Below are positions 28,618 to 37,517 of a DNA stretch of 64,000 nucleotides, piece after piece; the first letter of the stretch is position 1, and each line of letters starts with the position of its first letter. The notes beneath the pieces are model-generated. The model saw nothing but the letters and a program-made list of their open reading frames with translations, searched no databases and was not told where the DNA came from. Origin of the DNA: Mesorhizobium loti (GTDB taxonomy: Bacteria; Pseudomonadota; Alphaproteobacteria; Rhizobiales; Rhizobiaceae); NCBI GenBank assembly GCA_014189435.1, contig CP050294.1, positions 62,001 to 126,000 on the forward strand. The letters run 5' to 3'. Made by a program: the position numbers and the translations under genes.

Positions 28618-30213
28618 TCAAGTAGCGGCGGTTTTGGCGAAGTTGAATGGCAAGAGATCGGTGATGTCGGCATTGTCCGCGCGCTGCGGCAATTCCGTGA
28701 GGACGTGGCGCAAATAGGCCAAGGGCTCGATGCCGCATGCTCGGCATGTCAGCATGAGGCTGTAGACGACGGCACTGGCCCTGGCTCCGTCCACAGTGTC
28801 GCTGAACAGCCAACTCTTTCTTCCAGTGGCAAAAATCCTGATGTCGCGCTCAAGCAGGTTGTTGTCGATCGGCATCCTGCCGTCTTCGGTGTAGCGCGTC
28901 AGGTACTCCCACTGGTTCAGGGTGTAGGACACGGCGTCGCCGATCTTGCTGTCGGGCAGGACCTTCGGGGCTATGTCGTCGAGCCATGCCTTGAGAGCGT
29001 TCATGATGGGGACGCTGTGTTGCTGGCGGAAACGGCGGATGCATTGATGTCGCGTTTCGCCCTTGTCCGGCTTTTCGTTGCGCGTCTGGCTTTCAATCCG
29101 GTAGAGCTTTTCGAAGAACTTCAGCGCCTGCTCCGGCGGGCCGCCGCCTTTCTTTCTGGTCTTCAGTGCATCGACGAAGCGACGTCTGGAATGGGCCATG
29201 CACCCCAGATGGGTCGCTCCTGCCAGCGTGCGCCAGGCGGTATAGCCATCGCTCATCAGGATGCCGCGGTAATCACCGAGGAAGGCCTGCGGATAGATCT
29301 GGCCGCGGCCGGGCTGATAGTCGAGCAGCACGATCGGTTCGTCGCTGTCCTCTCCACTCCGATACGCCCACATGAAGGATGTGCTGGTGGCTTCCCTGTC
29401 CTTTTCCTTCAGGACCTGGACCGTCGTCTCGTCACCATGGATGAGCGGTTGTGACCGAAGCCGTAGCTTCAGGGCATCATAGATGCGGGAGAGATGCCTC
29501 TCGCTCGATCCGATCACCCAATGGCCCAGAGCGCCGCGGCTGACGGGAACGCCGGCACGCTCGAAGGCCTGGGCCAGACGGTAGAGCGGCGTGCCATCGA
29601 CATATTTGTGGACGAGCGCAAAGGCCAGCGTCGAGGCCGTGGCGATGCTGCCCGGCAAGGGCTGCGCGGGCATCGGGGCAATGACAACAGGCGTATTGAT
29701 GCCGGTCCGGTCGCAATGGCGGCATGCATACTTGAACCGCACATTCTGCAGGACCTTCGCCTTCACCTCGATATGGAGCTGCTCGGTGACGGCCTCACCC
29801 ATGCGATGCATCTGGTGGCGGCAGCAAGGACAGGCCTTCTGACCGTCGGCAAGGTCATACTCGACGCGCTCGCGCGGCAGGTGTTCCGGCAGAGGCTTGC
29901 GGCCACGCTTCTTTCCCTCCGGCTTTTCGGTGGACGGAAAGCCGGTGTCCGGCAGGTCGACGACATTGCCATCTTCGCTGCCGGCGTCGTCTTCATCGGC
30001 AATCTGTTCGGCTTCATTGAAGAGGCGATCAACGTGCTTTTCGCTCTTCGGCGCAAAACGATGCAGCCGCGCTAGCGCCAACTCTTCCTCGAGCTTGGCC
30101 ACGCGTTCTGCGAGCTGGCGGTTCTGCGCCTGCAGCGCAGCAATGCGCGCCATCAACTCCTCAACAGTCGGTTCGCCAGGTCGATTCATCGTAGTTTTGA
30201 ATCTGAACCGCAC
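28618..30213 (-). CDS. tnpC: IS66 transposase TnpC (copy B)
   Basis: 531 residues, the same protein as at 19126-20721: coiled-coil N-terminus, CPCC/CRHC zinc-finger-like pair, DDE core (HGDETTVQVL, LMSDGYTAW, NNLLERDIR). Intact. Long open frames on the opposite strand here are shadows. Confidence 0.93.
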   Translation of the reverse strand: MRFRFKTTMNRPGEPTVEELMARIAALQAQNRQLAERVAKLEEELALARLHRFAPKSEKHVDRLFNEAEQIADEDDAGSEDGNVVDLPDTGFPSTEKPEGKKRGRKPLPEHLPRERVEYDLADGQKACPCCRHQMHRMGEAVTEQLHIEVKAKVLQNVRFKYACRHCDRTGINTPVVIAPMPAQPLPGSIATASTLAFALVHKYVDGTPLYRLAQAFERAGVPVSRGALGHWVIGSSERHLSRIYDALKLRLRSQPLIHGDETTVQVLKEKDREATSTSFMWAYRSGEDSDEPIVLLDYQPGRGQIYPQAFLGDYRGILMSDGYTAWRTLAGATHLGCMAHSRRRFVDALKTRKKGGGPPEQALKFFEKLYRIESQTRNEKPDKGETRHQCIRRFRQQHSVPIMNALKAWLDDIAPKVLPDSKIGDAVSYTLNQWEYLTRYTEDGRMPIDNNLLERDIRIFATGRKSWLFSDTVDGARASAVVYSLMLTCRACGIEPLAYLRHVLTELPQRADNADITDLLPFNFAKTAAT

Positions 30214-30243
30214 CGACGCGTCAACCGCACAATTCGGGAGCCG

Positions 30244-30597
30244 TCAGCCCGCAACCTGATATTGCCGCACCGGATGGCGCACCATTGCGTCGATGTCGAT
30301 GCCGTCGAGAATCCAATGGAGCTGCTCGGTCGTCAGCGTAACCACCGCCGTCTCCCGGCGCGGCCACCGGAACTTGTCCTCGGTCAGCCGCTTTAGAACC
30401 AGCACGAAGCCGGACCGGTCAAAGAACAAGAGTTTCATCCGGTCGCGACGGCGATTGCAAAAGGCAAAGACCGCAGGCGCAAACGGGTCGAGCTCCATCA
30501 CCTCCTGAACCAGGACCGCAAGGCTGTTGATGCCGGCGCGGAAGTCGATCGGTTCGCGATGCAGGTAGACTGTCAGGTCAGCGCCCAGTCTGAACAT
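30244..30597 (-). CDS. tnpB: IS66 accessory protein TnpB (copy B)
   Basis: 117 residues, the same as at 18742-19095 (REPIDFRAGINSLAVLVQ, FCNRRRDRMKLLFFDRSGF). It overlaps tnpA by 20 bases. Intact. Confidence 0.93.
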   Translation of the reverse strand: MFRLGADLTVYLHREPIDFRAGINSLAVLVQEVMELDPFAPAVFAFCNRRRDRMKLLFFDRSGFVLVLKRLTEDKFRWPRRETAVVTLTTEQLHWILDGIDIDAMVRHPVRQYQVAG

Positions 30598-31030
30598 GAC
30601 CCAGTGCTCCGATGATCGCCGTCAATGCATCCACATCACCGCATTCCAGCGTCAACTTCACGCCGTTCGGCAAAGACGCGCTCACCTTGGCTGGGAGTGG
30701 CGACGACTTCGACAGCCGCTCTTCACCACGCGTGGCAGGCCTCTCTACCGAATTGCCCTGCATAGGCAGGCTGTACTCCGCGGCGCTGACTTGAACTGGA
30801 ATGAACGCCGACGGCGCAGGTGGCGGCAAAGCAACGGCGTCTTTGGTCGTCTTTATCCACTTCCTAAGAAGGTTGGCATTGATCCCATGTTCAAGCGCAA
30901 GTCCCGATACCGACACGCCAGGCTCAAGGCAGGCCGCAACGAGCCGCTCTTTTGACGCCGCGTCGTACCGCCGGCGGCCGTTACGCAAAATTCGCCTCAC
31001 CAGCAGTTTCTGTTCATCGTCCTCAATCAC
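30578..31030 (-). CDS. tnpA: IS66 accessory protein TnpA (copy B)
   Basis: 150 residues, the same as at 18309-18761, with the helix-turn-helix around GVSVSGLALEHGINANLLRKW. First gene of the three-gene element. Intact. Confidence 0.9.
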   Translation of the reverse strand: MIEDDEQKLLVRRILRNGRRRYDAASKERLVAACLEPGVSVSGLALEHGINANLLRKWIKTTKDAVALPPPAPSAFIPVQVSAAEYSLPMQGNSVERPATRGEERLSKSSPLPAKVSASLPNGVKLTLECGDVDALTAIIGALGHVQTGR

Positions 31031-31113
31031 GTGGTGTCCACCTCCAAAGTGGACACTTCATGCCAAAACACGCTCAATGGAAAAAGGTGCAGAGAAATTC
31101 GCGCTTTCGTTGG

Positions 31114-32097
31114 TTATGCCTGCGTGACTTGACGCCGGATAGACTCCGGGCGTGCCCATGCCAGCATGCGGTTGAGAACGATGCAACCGATGGCAACCTC
31201 GGTCTGTTGAGCCGGAAGAGAGCGTGCTCGCAGGCGCCGTCCGATCAGCCCCTTGTATCGTCCGATGGCCGTTTCGCTCAGCGCCCGCTTGCCGTAGCCG
31301 GTGGCTGCCTGCCATTTCAGCCGACCGTCGCTTGCGATTGCGGCAATGTGCTTGTCCCTTTGACCAGGCGGTCCGGCATCACTGCTTTCCACCGCCGTGG
31401 AACGCGGTGGAATGACGATGTTCGCGGTTGCGCTGTGCTGCAGGATAGACTGATAGGTTGGCTTGCCGTCATAGGCTCCGTCGGCTGTGAACTGGTCGAT
31501 CTCGCCGTCGATCTGATCGAGCAGCGGTGCCACCTGGGAAGGATCATCCGTGTCCTGATCTGTCAGCCTTTGGGCAATGATCGCGCCACTTTTGGCATCC
31601 ACTGCCAGATGCAGCTTGCGCCAGTTGCGACGTGATCTGGCGCCATGTTTCTGCTCCAGCCATTGCCCGGCGCCGTAGACTTTCAATCCCGTGCTATCGA
31701 CAAGCACATGCAGCGGGCCGTCCGGCAGCGGCGGGTTTCGTCGGGCTGATGGCTCCCACTTCTGTGCCCGACGGCTCAGCGTCGTATGATCTGGAACTGG
31801 GACTTTCAGCCCCATGAGATCCAGCAGCGAGTGAAGCAATCCCTCGGTCTGGCGCAGCCGCATTGCGAAGACGCAACCCAGCGTCAGCGCTGTCTCAATG
31901 GCGAGATCGGAATACCGGGCTTGGCCGCCGCGGGTCTTGCGTCGCGGAGCGCGCCATCCCGCCAGTGCCTCCGGCGTTACCCATAAGGTCAGGCTACCAC
32001 GCCGGCGCAGACCTGCTTCGTAGTCACGCCAATTCGTCACCCTGAATTTCATCTTTCCGACGTGATGACGACGATCTGCGTTGTGTTTGTACGGCAT
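31114..32097 (-). CDS. IS5-family transposase (copy 2)
   Basis: 327 residues from ATG 32097, nearly identical to 14659-15642; a few substitutions (KMKFRV for KMTFRV, PPLPDG, TYQSIL). The stop lies five bases beyond the IS66 copy B end, within the duplicated GTTGGTTA region, so the protein itself is intact even though the element is split. Confidence 0.93.
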   Translation of the reverse strand: MPYKHNADRRHHVGKMKFRVTNWRDYEAGLRRRGSLTLWVTPEALAGWRAPRRKTRGGQARYSDLAIETALTLGCVFAMRLRQTEGLLHSLLDLMGLKVPVPDHTTLSRRAQKWEPSARRNPPLPDGPLHVLVDSTGLKVYGAGQWLEQKHGARSRRNWRKLHLAVDAKSGAIIAQRLTDQDTDDPSQVAPLLDQIDGEIDQFTADGAYDGKPTYQSILQHSATANIVIPPRSTAVESSDAGPPGQRDKHIAAIASDGRLKWQAATGYGKRALSETAIGRYKGLIGRRLRARSLPAQQTEVAIGCIVLNRMLAWARPESIRRQVTQA

Positions 32098-32350
32098 GGC
32101 ACTCAAATCAAGCTGATTTCGATCCTGCCTGCCTATCGCCAAACCGTTGACAAAAGATCCATGCACCAACGCTCCCAGGAAGAGAACGCGGGAGCCCCAT
32201 CTTCGAAAGCCGACTAGACAGCGTTAACGTCTCGGCCGGCGTGACGGCGGGCCATCCTAGGGATGTTGCGCAGGGAGGGCTTCCGCGCGCTCCCGCCGCC
32301 ACGCCCGGCATCATATAGGCAAAGCGAATGCTGCCGCCAGCCGGGCGAGT

Positions 32351-32782
32351 TTAAGCTTCTTCTTCCAGGTTGATTTGCGCAATCTGCATGGCGCCGCCAT
32401 TGAGGCGGGATGCAATCAGGTGGCCGATCGCCACCGCGCCAATGCACAACGCCACCGACAGGCCGATGTTTAAGGCCGCCCGAGTCGCGCCGCCGGCGCG
32501 GATCAGGTCGAGGGTCTGCAGGCTGAACGATGAAAACGTCGTGTAGCCGCCGCAGACGCCTATCATCACGAACAGGCGCAGCGGTTCGGACACCGGAAAC
32601 CGCCCGTTGGCCAAGGTAATCGTGCCGAAAAACCCGATCAGCAGCGAGCCGGTGATGTTGATGATGATGGTGCCCCAAGGCAGCTGGCCGCTGATGGGCA
32701 GCGCCAGGAATGACACCAGATAGCGCGCCAAGGTGCCGATCGCACCCCCGGCCATGACCACAAGGCAATTCGTAAAAGACAT
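32351..32782 (-). CDS. crcB: Fluoride channel/exporter CrcB
   Basis: 143 residues with four membrane helices: [37 protein letters not shown] (with the family NxxGS), [23 protein letters not shown] (the GGYTTFSSF signature) and [20 protein letters not shown]. CrcB (Fluc) is a dual-topology dimer in the inner membrane letting fluoride leave the cell. ATG at 32782. A fluoride riboswitch lies in its 5' leader. It stands alone between the IS nest and the transfer genes. Confidence 0.95.
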   Translation of the reverse strand: MSFTNCLVVMAGGAIGTLARYLVSFLALPISGQLPWGTIIINITGSLLIGFFGTITLANGRFPVSEPLRLFVMIGVCGGYTTFSSFSLQTLDLIRAGGATRAALNIGLSVALCIGAVAIGHLIASRLNGGAMQIAQINLEEEA

Positions 32783-32842
32783 GCTCGATCCTCTTGTTGA
32801 GGCGAGCTACAGCCCGCCGTGCGGCGGGGATCTGGGCGGATT

Positions 32843-32912
32843 CCTACCGCGATTTGTCGCGGTAGGAGTCATCAGCCTTACTGGCGGTTTCGGGAGAACT
32901 CCATTCCCATCA
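32843..32912 (-). promoter_or_regulatory. Fluoride (crcB-type) riboswitch
   Basis: On the minus strand the leader reads GGGAATGGAGTTCTCCC, then GCCAGTAAGGC and CTGATGACTCCTACC, the three conserved parts of the fluoride riboswitch. CTCCTACC also forms one arm of a following stem, CCTACCGCGA/TCGCGGTAGG (32843-32866), so ligand-dependent competition between aptamer and stem is likely. No U-tract follows, which speaks for something other than classic termination. It sits about 60-130 bases before the crcB start. Confidence 0.93.
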
Positions 32913-32922
32913 GAACTAAATT

Positions 32923-33169
32923 AGCGCGCTTATCGATCCTTGGAAAGGCCGCCGCGAGCGCAGGCAGGAGGACACCGTTTGGCACAAGGGCTGGATTCCC
33001 CAACGGGTGACCGTGAGAGACGAAGCTTCGGCTGGCTGGAAACGGGACCAGCCTCTGACTGCTCGACATGAGATGCGTGGCTCTGGATCCTGAACCTCCG
33101 ACGCACGAACGAGCCTCGGCGGCATTTCCCTGCACTCCCGCGCCGTAGAGGACCGGCAAGCGATGCTGC
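32923..33169. other. Stretch between the crcB leader and the relaxase gene, nothing recognised
   Basis: No frame on either strand shows a known domain or good start. The stretch should contain the crcB promoter on its left side, but no convincing -35/-10 pair could be chosen by eye. It is also the downstream end of the relaxase gene; no clear terminator hairpin was found. Confidence 0.4.
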
Positions 33170-35412
33170 TCAGCGCTCGTAATCGTTACCATTCGAGCGA
33201 TGGGTCTTGCGGTCCTGCTCTTCAGCCTGTTGAGTCTTGTGCTTTTTGGCGTCCTTTTGCTTGGCTCTCTTCTCCTGCTCGGTGCCGGTGCGCGGCTGCT
33301 CCGGCTGGCGAGGATCGTCCCGGGTTGGAAGGTCTCGCCCTCGCGCCTCGCGCTCGGGGATCGGTTCCTCACCGCCACCACCACGACGGTGCTGCTGCCG
33401 CTCGAACTGCAACCGCGCGAGACGATCGTGCATCTTGTCGTTGACCTCTTCGCGATACTCTTCAAACTGTCCTTGATGCGTCGGCGGCAGCGTCTCGCGT
33501 ATGTTGTCCAGAGCCTGATTGACGCGGGCCATCTGACGCCGCATTTCCAAGGGGGTTTGCGCCATGTTCAAATCTCCTATCAGTGCATTCAATTCTCTCA
33601 TACCGGGATGGGACAGGAAAGACTTCTGCCCCGATTGATCAGCTCCGCGACCCGCGGCAGGACCTGGTTGCCCCTCCCCTGCCCGATCGCGACGGAACCG
33701 CAGAAAATCGTTGCCGATCGACTCCGCTGCCGTGAGAGCCTGACCGACCACGCCGGCGGTCCGCATCGTCGTCACAGTCTTTTGCCATGCGGCAGCGATT
33801 GCATCGCCGTTCACGACAAGGGATTGTCCATCCAAACGGCGTTGCCGCTTGGCCTCCACTCGCTCGATCGTCCTGGCGCTGACCTGATAGCGCGGATCGC
33901 TCTGGGCGCGGCTGTAGGCTCCGGCATGCTCCTTCGTGAATGGCCGCGTCATCGCATGATCCATCCGCCGCGTCGCCACCATCGCAATGCCGTTCTCGCG
34001 TGCTTTTTCCGCAAAGGTCTCGCGCCAGGCGACCAGATCTGGCTTGTAGAATTTCAGGCGTTCGCCGTCGGCTGACCGTGCTTGCACCATTGCATGGACA
34101 TGGACGTGCTTGGTGTCCTTGTGATGCGCCAGGACGAACTTGTATCCTGGCGCACGCTCCTCGAGCACGGCGCGCGCCGCGGCCATGACGGCGTTGGCAT
34201 CGGTGCCGGCCTTTGCCGAGAAAAGCAGGTGATAGGCATTGCGGCGTTCACGCCCTGAAAACTGCGGGCGCCATTGTTCGTAGACCGAAGCCGCCGCCTT
34301 GGTCGAATTCTTCCCCCGGGCACCGGCTCGCCATTTGCGAACCGGACTTGGCTGTGGGTGCGGATGAACTTCTGCAGGAAATATTTCGCTTTGGGTTCAC
34401 GACCGACGGCCGCCATCACCTCTGCCTTGGCTACCACGCCAGCCGCGCCCATAGCCTCAGACAAACGCGCCTCGATCTTGTCGAGCGCCTTGCTGCGCGA
34501 ATTCTCCCGACCACCGGCCAGGACTCTCGCAAGCGGCCCTGCCCGCTCATCGGTGTGTGCATAAACCTCCACCGCCTGTCCATCCTGCGCATAGATGAAC
34601 GGTTTTGCACCGAAGGCCTTGTTCAGCGCCTCGCTCAAGGCAGCACCGGTGACTTCGCCGGCGAGTTCGAAACGAACCTCGATAAAATTGGTGTTTTCCA
34701 GGGGTGGTTCGAACGTCTCGCAAAACGTTTCCAGGAACGCCTTTCGTGCGCCGCCTGTCGCAAGGACCTGTCCATCCTCGTCAAAAATCTCGATGTCGTG
34801 CTTCTCGCCTTTTTCATCCTCGCGCTTTCCGATGTAATTGAGCAGCCGAGCGGCGGCTTCCTTGGTTGATGGCGGATTGGGCATGACCTTGAACACAGCA
34901 GGCTGAGCGCCCGCCGCATAGCCTGCCCGTGCCGCGACGGCCCGCGCCTGATAGGAGACCCGCGCTGCTCGGCCTGGACCGCTTGCGCGACCCGCACCAC
35001 GGCCGCCACCACCACCGCGCCGCTTCCAGTCTTCCTCCTCCTCTTCCGGCCGGAAACCGGCGAGCGTGGCGCCATAGACCATGATCGGCGCGCTAGCGGC
35101 CTTGGGCGAGCTCGCAGCAGCCGTCGCTGATTTCGGAGCACCGCTGGAGACGGAGCTTCCTACAACTCCTGTCCCTCCCGGCGACGAACGAAGGGCGTTC
35201 CTGCCGCCACCCAGCGTCGAGCCGGCTGGTCCTGGCCTAAGGTGCCCGCCGCCGCCGGTCCGCTCATAACTCTTCATCACCTGGAATTCGCTGGCCTCGC
35301 GTCGGGCGCCCGTCAGAGACTTGTCATCGTCCAACTCCTCACGCTTCACGCCGGACTCGCCCCGCAGATAGCGTTCGATTTCGACCGCATAGCCAGCAAG
35401 ACGACCGCTCAT
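33170..35412 (-). CDS. Relaxase (VirD2/MobP-like), frameshifted
   Basis: The upstream half (35412 to about 34310) contains LLNYIGKREDEKGEKHD and HTDERAGPLARVLAG. The downstream half contains the histidine triad HHKDTKHVHVHAMV and ends in a long charged tail rich in Gln/Lys/Arg. The frames meet at a run of five C at 34314-34318 (plus strand); six would give one 747-residue protein (EPVPGGKNSTKAAASVYEQW). Relaxases nick oriT and stay bound to the transferred strand. It follows mobC with a four-base overlap. Probably intact in life if the missing base is a sequencing error. Confidence 0.82.
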
Positions 35413-35816
35413 GGCCTGGCCTCCCTCGCCTTGCGGGACCCGCCAGTCATCGCCTTCAGTTCCTCGCGGAACTGCCGCACGAGGTCGCCCACGGCGATCA
35501 GCGCCTGCTCAAGATCCTCATCCTGGGCAACCCGGCCGTCGTTCATGGCGCACACGGCCTGATTGAAATTGACGCCGACGCGCCGCAGCTGATCGGTCAT
35601 GTCCACGATCGCCGGCCGCAACGCCTCTGACGCGATAGGCAGATGCCCGGCCTCAGCCCGCACCAGACGCCGGACGACCTCACTGACGGTGACGCCGTCC
35701 CGCTCCGCGATGGCTTTGAGGCTGGCCAACTCGTTAGCCGAAAACCGGATGTGCGTCACCTCGCCGTAGCGTCGTGACGCGCTCTTCACCGCTGCTTTCT
35801 GGGCGTCTGCATTCAT
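35409..35816 (-). CDS. mobC: Relaxosome accessory protein MobC
   Basis: 135 residues. HIRFSANELASLKAIAERDGVTVSEVVRRLVRAEAG is a ribbon-helix-helix-like DNA-binding part. LRRVGVNFNQAVCAMNDG is the MobC signature. MobC binds near nic and helps the relaxase open the DNA. It is the first gene of the mobC-relaxase operon and lies 47 bases from the oriT-like site, the usual arrangement. Confidence 0.9.
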   Translation of the reverse strand: MNADAQKAAVKSASRRYGEVTHIRFSANELASLKAIAERDGVTVSEVVRRLVRAEAGHLPIASEALRPAIVDMTDQLRRVGVNFNQAVCAMNDGRVAQDEDLEQALIAVGDLVRQFREELKAMTGGSRKAREARP

Positions 35817-35862
35817 CTCTCAAGCCCGCTTGCGGGCGCTAAGGCCCGCCAGGGCCGCGCCG

Positions 35863-35899
35863 CCTATTTTGTGTGTATCACAAAATAGGCTATCCTGCC
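35863..35899 (+). other. Probable origin of transfer (oriT) with IncP-type nic core
   Basis: A perfect inverted repeat CCTATTTTGTG/CACAAAATAGG (35863-35873 and 35879-35889, 5-base spacer) directly adjoins CTATCCTGCC (35890-35899). TATCCTG|C is the nic core known from IncP plasmid RK2 and related MobP systems, where the cut falls after the G. Its position just upstream of mobC and the relaxase supports the call. The cut position itself (35897/35898) is inferred from RK2. Confidence 0.75.
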
Positions 35900-35929
35900 A
35901 GTAAGAAGCAAATGAGGAGGAACGAAAAT

Positions 35930-36001
35930 ATGGTCGCGTCTTCTTACCAGCCCAGTTATCGGCGGCGGCAGCGCGGGCGAAATGTTCACATCGTGATTTG
36001 A
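35930..36001 (+). CDS. Possible 23-residue peptide
   Basis: An excellent ribosome-binding site (GAGGAGGAACG) precedes ATG 35930 and a 23-codon frame (MVASSYQPSYRRRQRGRNVH...). The peptide is basic at its end. It resembles nothing I recognise. It could be a leader peptide or the start of a former gene beside oriT. Only the initiation signal supports it. Confidence 0.35.
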   Translation: MVASSYQPSYRRRQRGRNVHIVI

Positions 36002-36031
36002 TGCAATGTGTCTATGATGGGTTGGCGACTT

Positions 36032-36053
36032 GGTTCCATGTTAACATGGAACC
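36032..36053. promoter_or_regulatory. Palindromic operator-like site, TTCCATGTTAACATGGAA core
   Basis: A perfect 22-base palindrome lies in the gap between the transfer genes and the ParA/VirC1-like gene. The same ATGTTAACAT core recurs at 36269-36278, close to the ParA-like start. Such repeated palindromes usually bind a dimeric repressor or partition protein; the small ribbon-helix-helix-like protein at 36993 or the ATPase itself is a candidate. Function inferred. Confidence 0.55.
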
Positions 36054-36241
36054 ATCGGCCTTCTGATGGGAAGCCGGAAAGCGTAGTCGGAAATGCGCAG
36101 TCGATGGGCCACCGGACCTTCTTTTCTGACGAAAGCAGCTGCGCAAAAACTGCATCTTTAGCGAGCCCTTATCTGTGAGCGCCTGGGTTGCCAAACCAGG
36201 CTTCCCCGTCGACTATGTCATGATGTTTCGACCGTGATCTT

Positions 36242-36287
36242 GTTTCCATGTGTCCATGATGACTTGTCTCCATGTTAACATCGAAAC
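36242..36287. promoter_or_regulatory. Second operator-like cluster before the ParA/VirC1-like gene
   Basis: GTTTCCATGTGTCCATGATG (36242 onward) is followed by TCTCCATGTTAACATCGAAAC (36266-36286). The second is a slightly imperfect copy of the palindrome at 36032-36053; the first is a half-site variant. Another half-like ATGTGTCTATGATG occurs at 36005. They end about 30 bases before the gene start at 36316, so they could regulate it. Confidence 0.5.
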
Positions 36288-36315
36288 AAGGAGCCAACGC
36301 CGGAAGGAGGCCCCC

Positions 36316-36996
36316 ATGATCATCTCCGCTGCGATCCCAAAGGGCGGCACTGGCAAATCGACGATGCTGCGCACCCTCGCATCCGTCGCGCTGCATAGGG
36401 GTTATTCAGTCACTCTTATAGACGGCGATCGGCGGCAGAACATGAACCGCTGGTTCCAGATGCTGGGTGACGCTGGCAATCGTCCTGACAGCCTGCAACT
36501 GGTGAGCGCGATGACCCCGCAGGAAATCCTTCGCGCGGCAGCCACTCACAACGGTGAACGCTCCGTCGTCTTGATCGATACGGAAGGCACTACAAATGAC
36601 AACCTCATGGCCGGGCTCTTCGCGGCCGATATTGTCGTCGTGCCGGTCTATTTTGCCCTCGACGACGTGACCGCCGCCATCCAGATCACCGACCACTACA
36701 TTCCGCTGGCGGTCGAGAGCCGGGGTAGACCGCTGCCTGCGATATTCGTGCTGACCAAGCAGACCATCATCGATGGTCGGGCCCGAGCCTTGACCGAACT
36801 GCGGGCCATCATCCAGGCCAACGGCACGCCGATTGCAGAACACGTCCTGCACAATCGTGTTGCCTACCGCGATCTACAGACCGGACAGACCCTTTACAGC
36901 TTCGCGGTGCCCGATGCGAAGGCGGTTGCCGAGAGCGAAGGGGTCTTCGACGACCTTCTGCAAACCTTCATCGAAGCCACAAGGAATGCGGCATGA
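36316..36996 (+). CDS. ParA-family ATPase, VirC1-like
   Basis: 226 residues from ATG 36316 behind AAGGAGG. Deviant Walker A PKGGTGKST (about 9-17), LIDGDRRQNMNRWF, then SVVLIDTEGTTNDNLM (Walker B region) and VVVPVYFALDDV. The short, HTH-free form and the GDRRQNMNRW segment resemble Agrobacterium VirC1, which gathers relaxosomes at the transfer channel, more than chromosome-partition ParA. No parB follows; the next gene is a small VirC2-like candidate. Its place beside oriT favours a transfer role. Partition remains possible. Confidence 0.75.
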   Translation: MIISAAIPKGGTGKSTMLRTLASVALHRGYSVTLIDGDRRQNMNRWFQMLGDAGNRPDSLQLVSAMTPQEILRAAATHNGERSVVLIDTEGTTNDNLMAGLFAADIVVVPVYFALDDVTAAIQITDHYIPLAVESRGRPLPAIFVLTKQTIIDGRARALTELRAIIQANGTPIAEHVLHNRVAYRDLQTGQTLYSFAVPDAKAVAESEGVFDDLLQTFIEATRNAA

Positions 36997-37400
36997 GTGA
37001 AGAAACCGCACCGAAACCCGGTGACGACAAGAAAGCGCGCATGATGAAGGCGATCTCCACGCAGCCGCCGGCGCTGCCGAGCATGTTCATCACACCGAAG
37101 GTCGAGACGTCAGGGACCAAGGAGCAAGCTACGCCACAGACGCAGGAACCGACAAAGCCGTCCCCTCCAGTCGGGCCCGATTTTCGCAAGCTGCTGCGGC
37201 AGGGTCAGAAAAAGGATCCCATCGCCGGCAAGAAGATTCGCGAGGAGGAGATGGTTCGCTGCGGCTACTATCTGATGGCCGTTGAGCAGCGCCAGTTCAA
37301 GTTGCTGGCGATCAGCAACGGGCACAGCATGACCGAGCTGCTGCGAAAGGCCGTGCAGGATTATATCCGCATTCATAAGCACAAACTGCCGAAGGAATAA
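36993..37400 (+). CDS. Small VirC2-like / ribbon-helix-helix candidate
   Basis: 135 residues overlapping the ParA-like stop by four bases, so co-translated. The first 65 residues are Pro/Thr/Lys-rich and disordered-looking. The C-terminal half (EEEMVRCGYYLMAVEQRQFKLLAISNGHSMTELLRKAVQDYIRIHK) has the strand-helix-helix layout of ribbon-helix-helix DNA-binding proteins. The same order (ATPase then small RHH protein) is found for virC1-virC2. Sequence identity to VirC2 was not established. It may bind oriT or the ATGTTAACAT operators. Confidence 0.5.
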   Translation: MSEETAPKPGDDKKARMMKAISTQPPALPSMFITPKVETSGTKEQATPQTQEPTKPSPPVGPDFRKLLRQGQKKDPIAGKKIREEEMVRCGYYLMAVEQRQFKLLAISNGHSMTELLRKAVQDYIRIHKHKLPKE

Positions 37401-37471
37401 TCGGCGGTCGGGAGTCGCTGTCGCATGCTGTGACGGGCGATGTTCCTGGCTCTAGGCGACGCGCAAAAAAA

Positions 37472-37503
37472 GGGCCCGCGACGGAGCATTCCGTCGCGGG
37501 CCC
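37472..37503 (-). terminator. Rho-independent terminator
   Basis: A 14-base-pair stem GGGCCCGCGACGGA/TCCGTCGCGGGCCC with a four-base loop, followed on the minus strand by seven T. It lies just after the stop of the gene at 37518 and ends the minus-strand unit 37518-38241. The stem may also slow plus-strand reading from 36993. Confidence 0.9.
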
Positions 37504-37517
37504 TGAGACGTGTTTGC

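Larger units (their letters stand above)
28547..31108 (-). mobile_element. IS66-family insertion sequence (tnpABC), copy B
   Basis: 2562 bases bounded by GTAAGCGCTCATTTCC and GAAATTCGCGCTTTC, with a perfect 8-base target duplication GTTGGTTA at 28539-28546 and 31109-31116. The target is the terminal region of IS5 copy 2. The orientation is opposite to copy A. Confidence 0.95.
28491..32172 (-). mobile_element. IS5-family insertion sequence, copy 2, interrupted by IS66 copy B
   Basis: The minus-strand element runs from 32172 (GCGTTGGTGCATGG end) to 28491 (GCGTTGGTGCGCGG end). IS66 copy B is inserted just after the transposase stop, splitting off the last roughly 55 bases. Without the insert it would be about 1.1 kb, like copy 1. 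Confidence 0.85.

Noticed and set aside
27307..29454. Long frames opposite nodD, IS6 and IS66 TnpC
   Set aside because: Antisense shadows; they span borders of unrelated elements, which real genes would not.
33200..34869. Plus-strand frames opposite the relaxase
   Set aside because: Shadows of the relaxase; the histidine triad and MobC context fix the coding strand.
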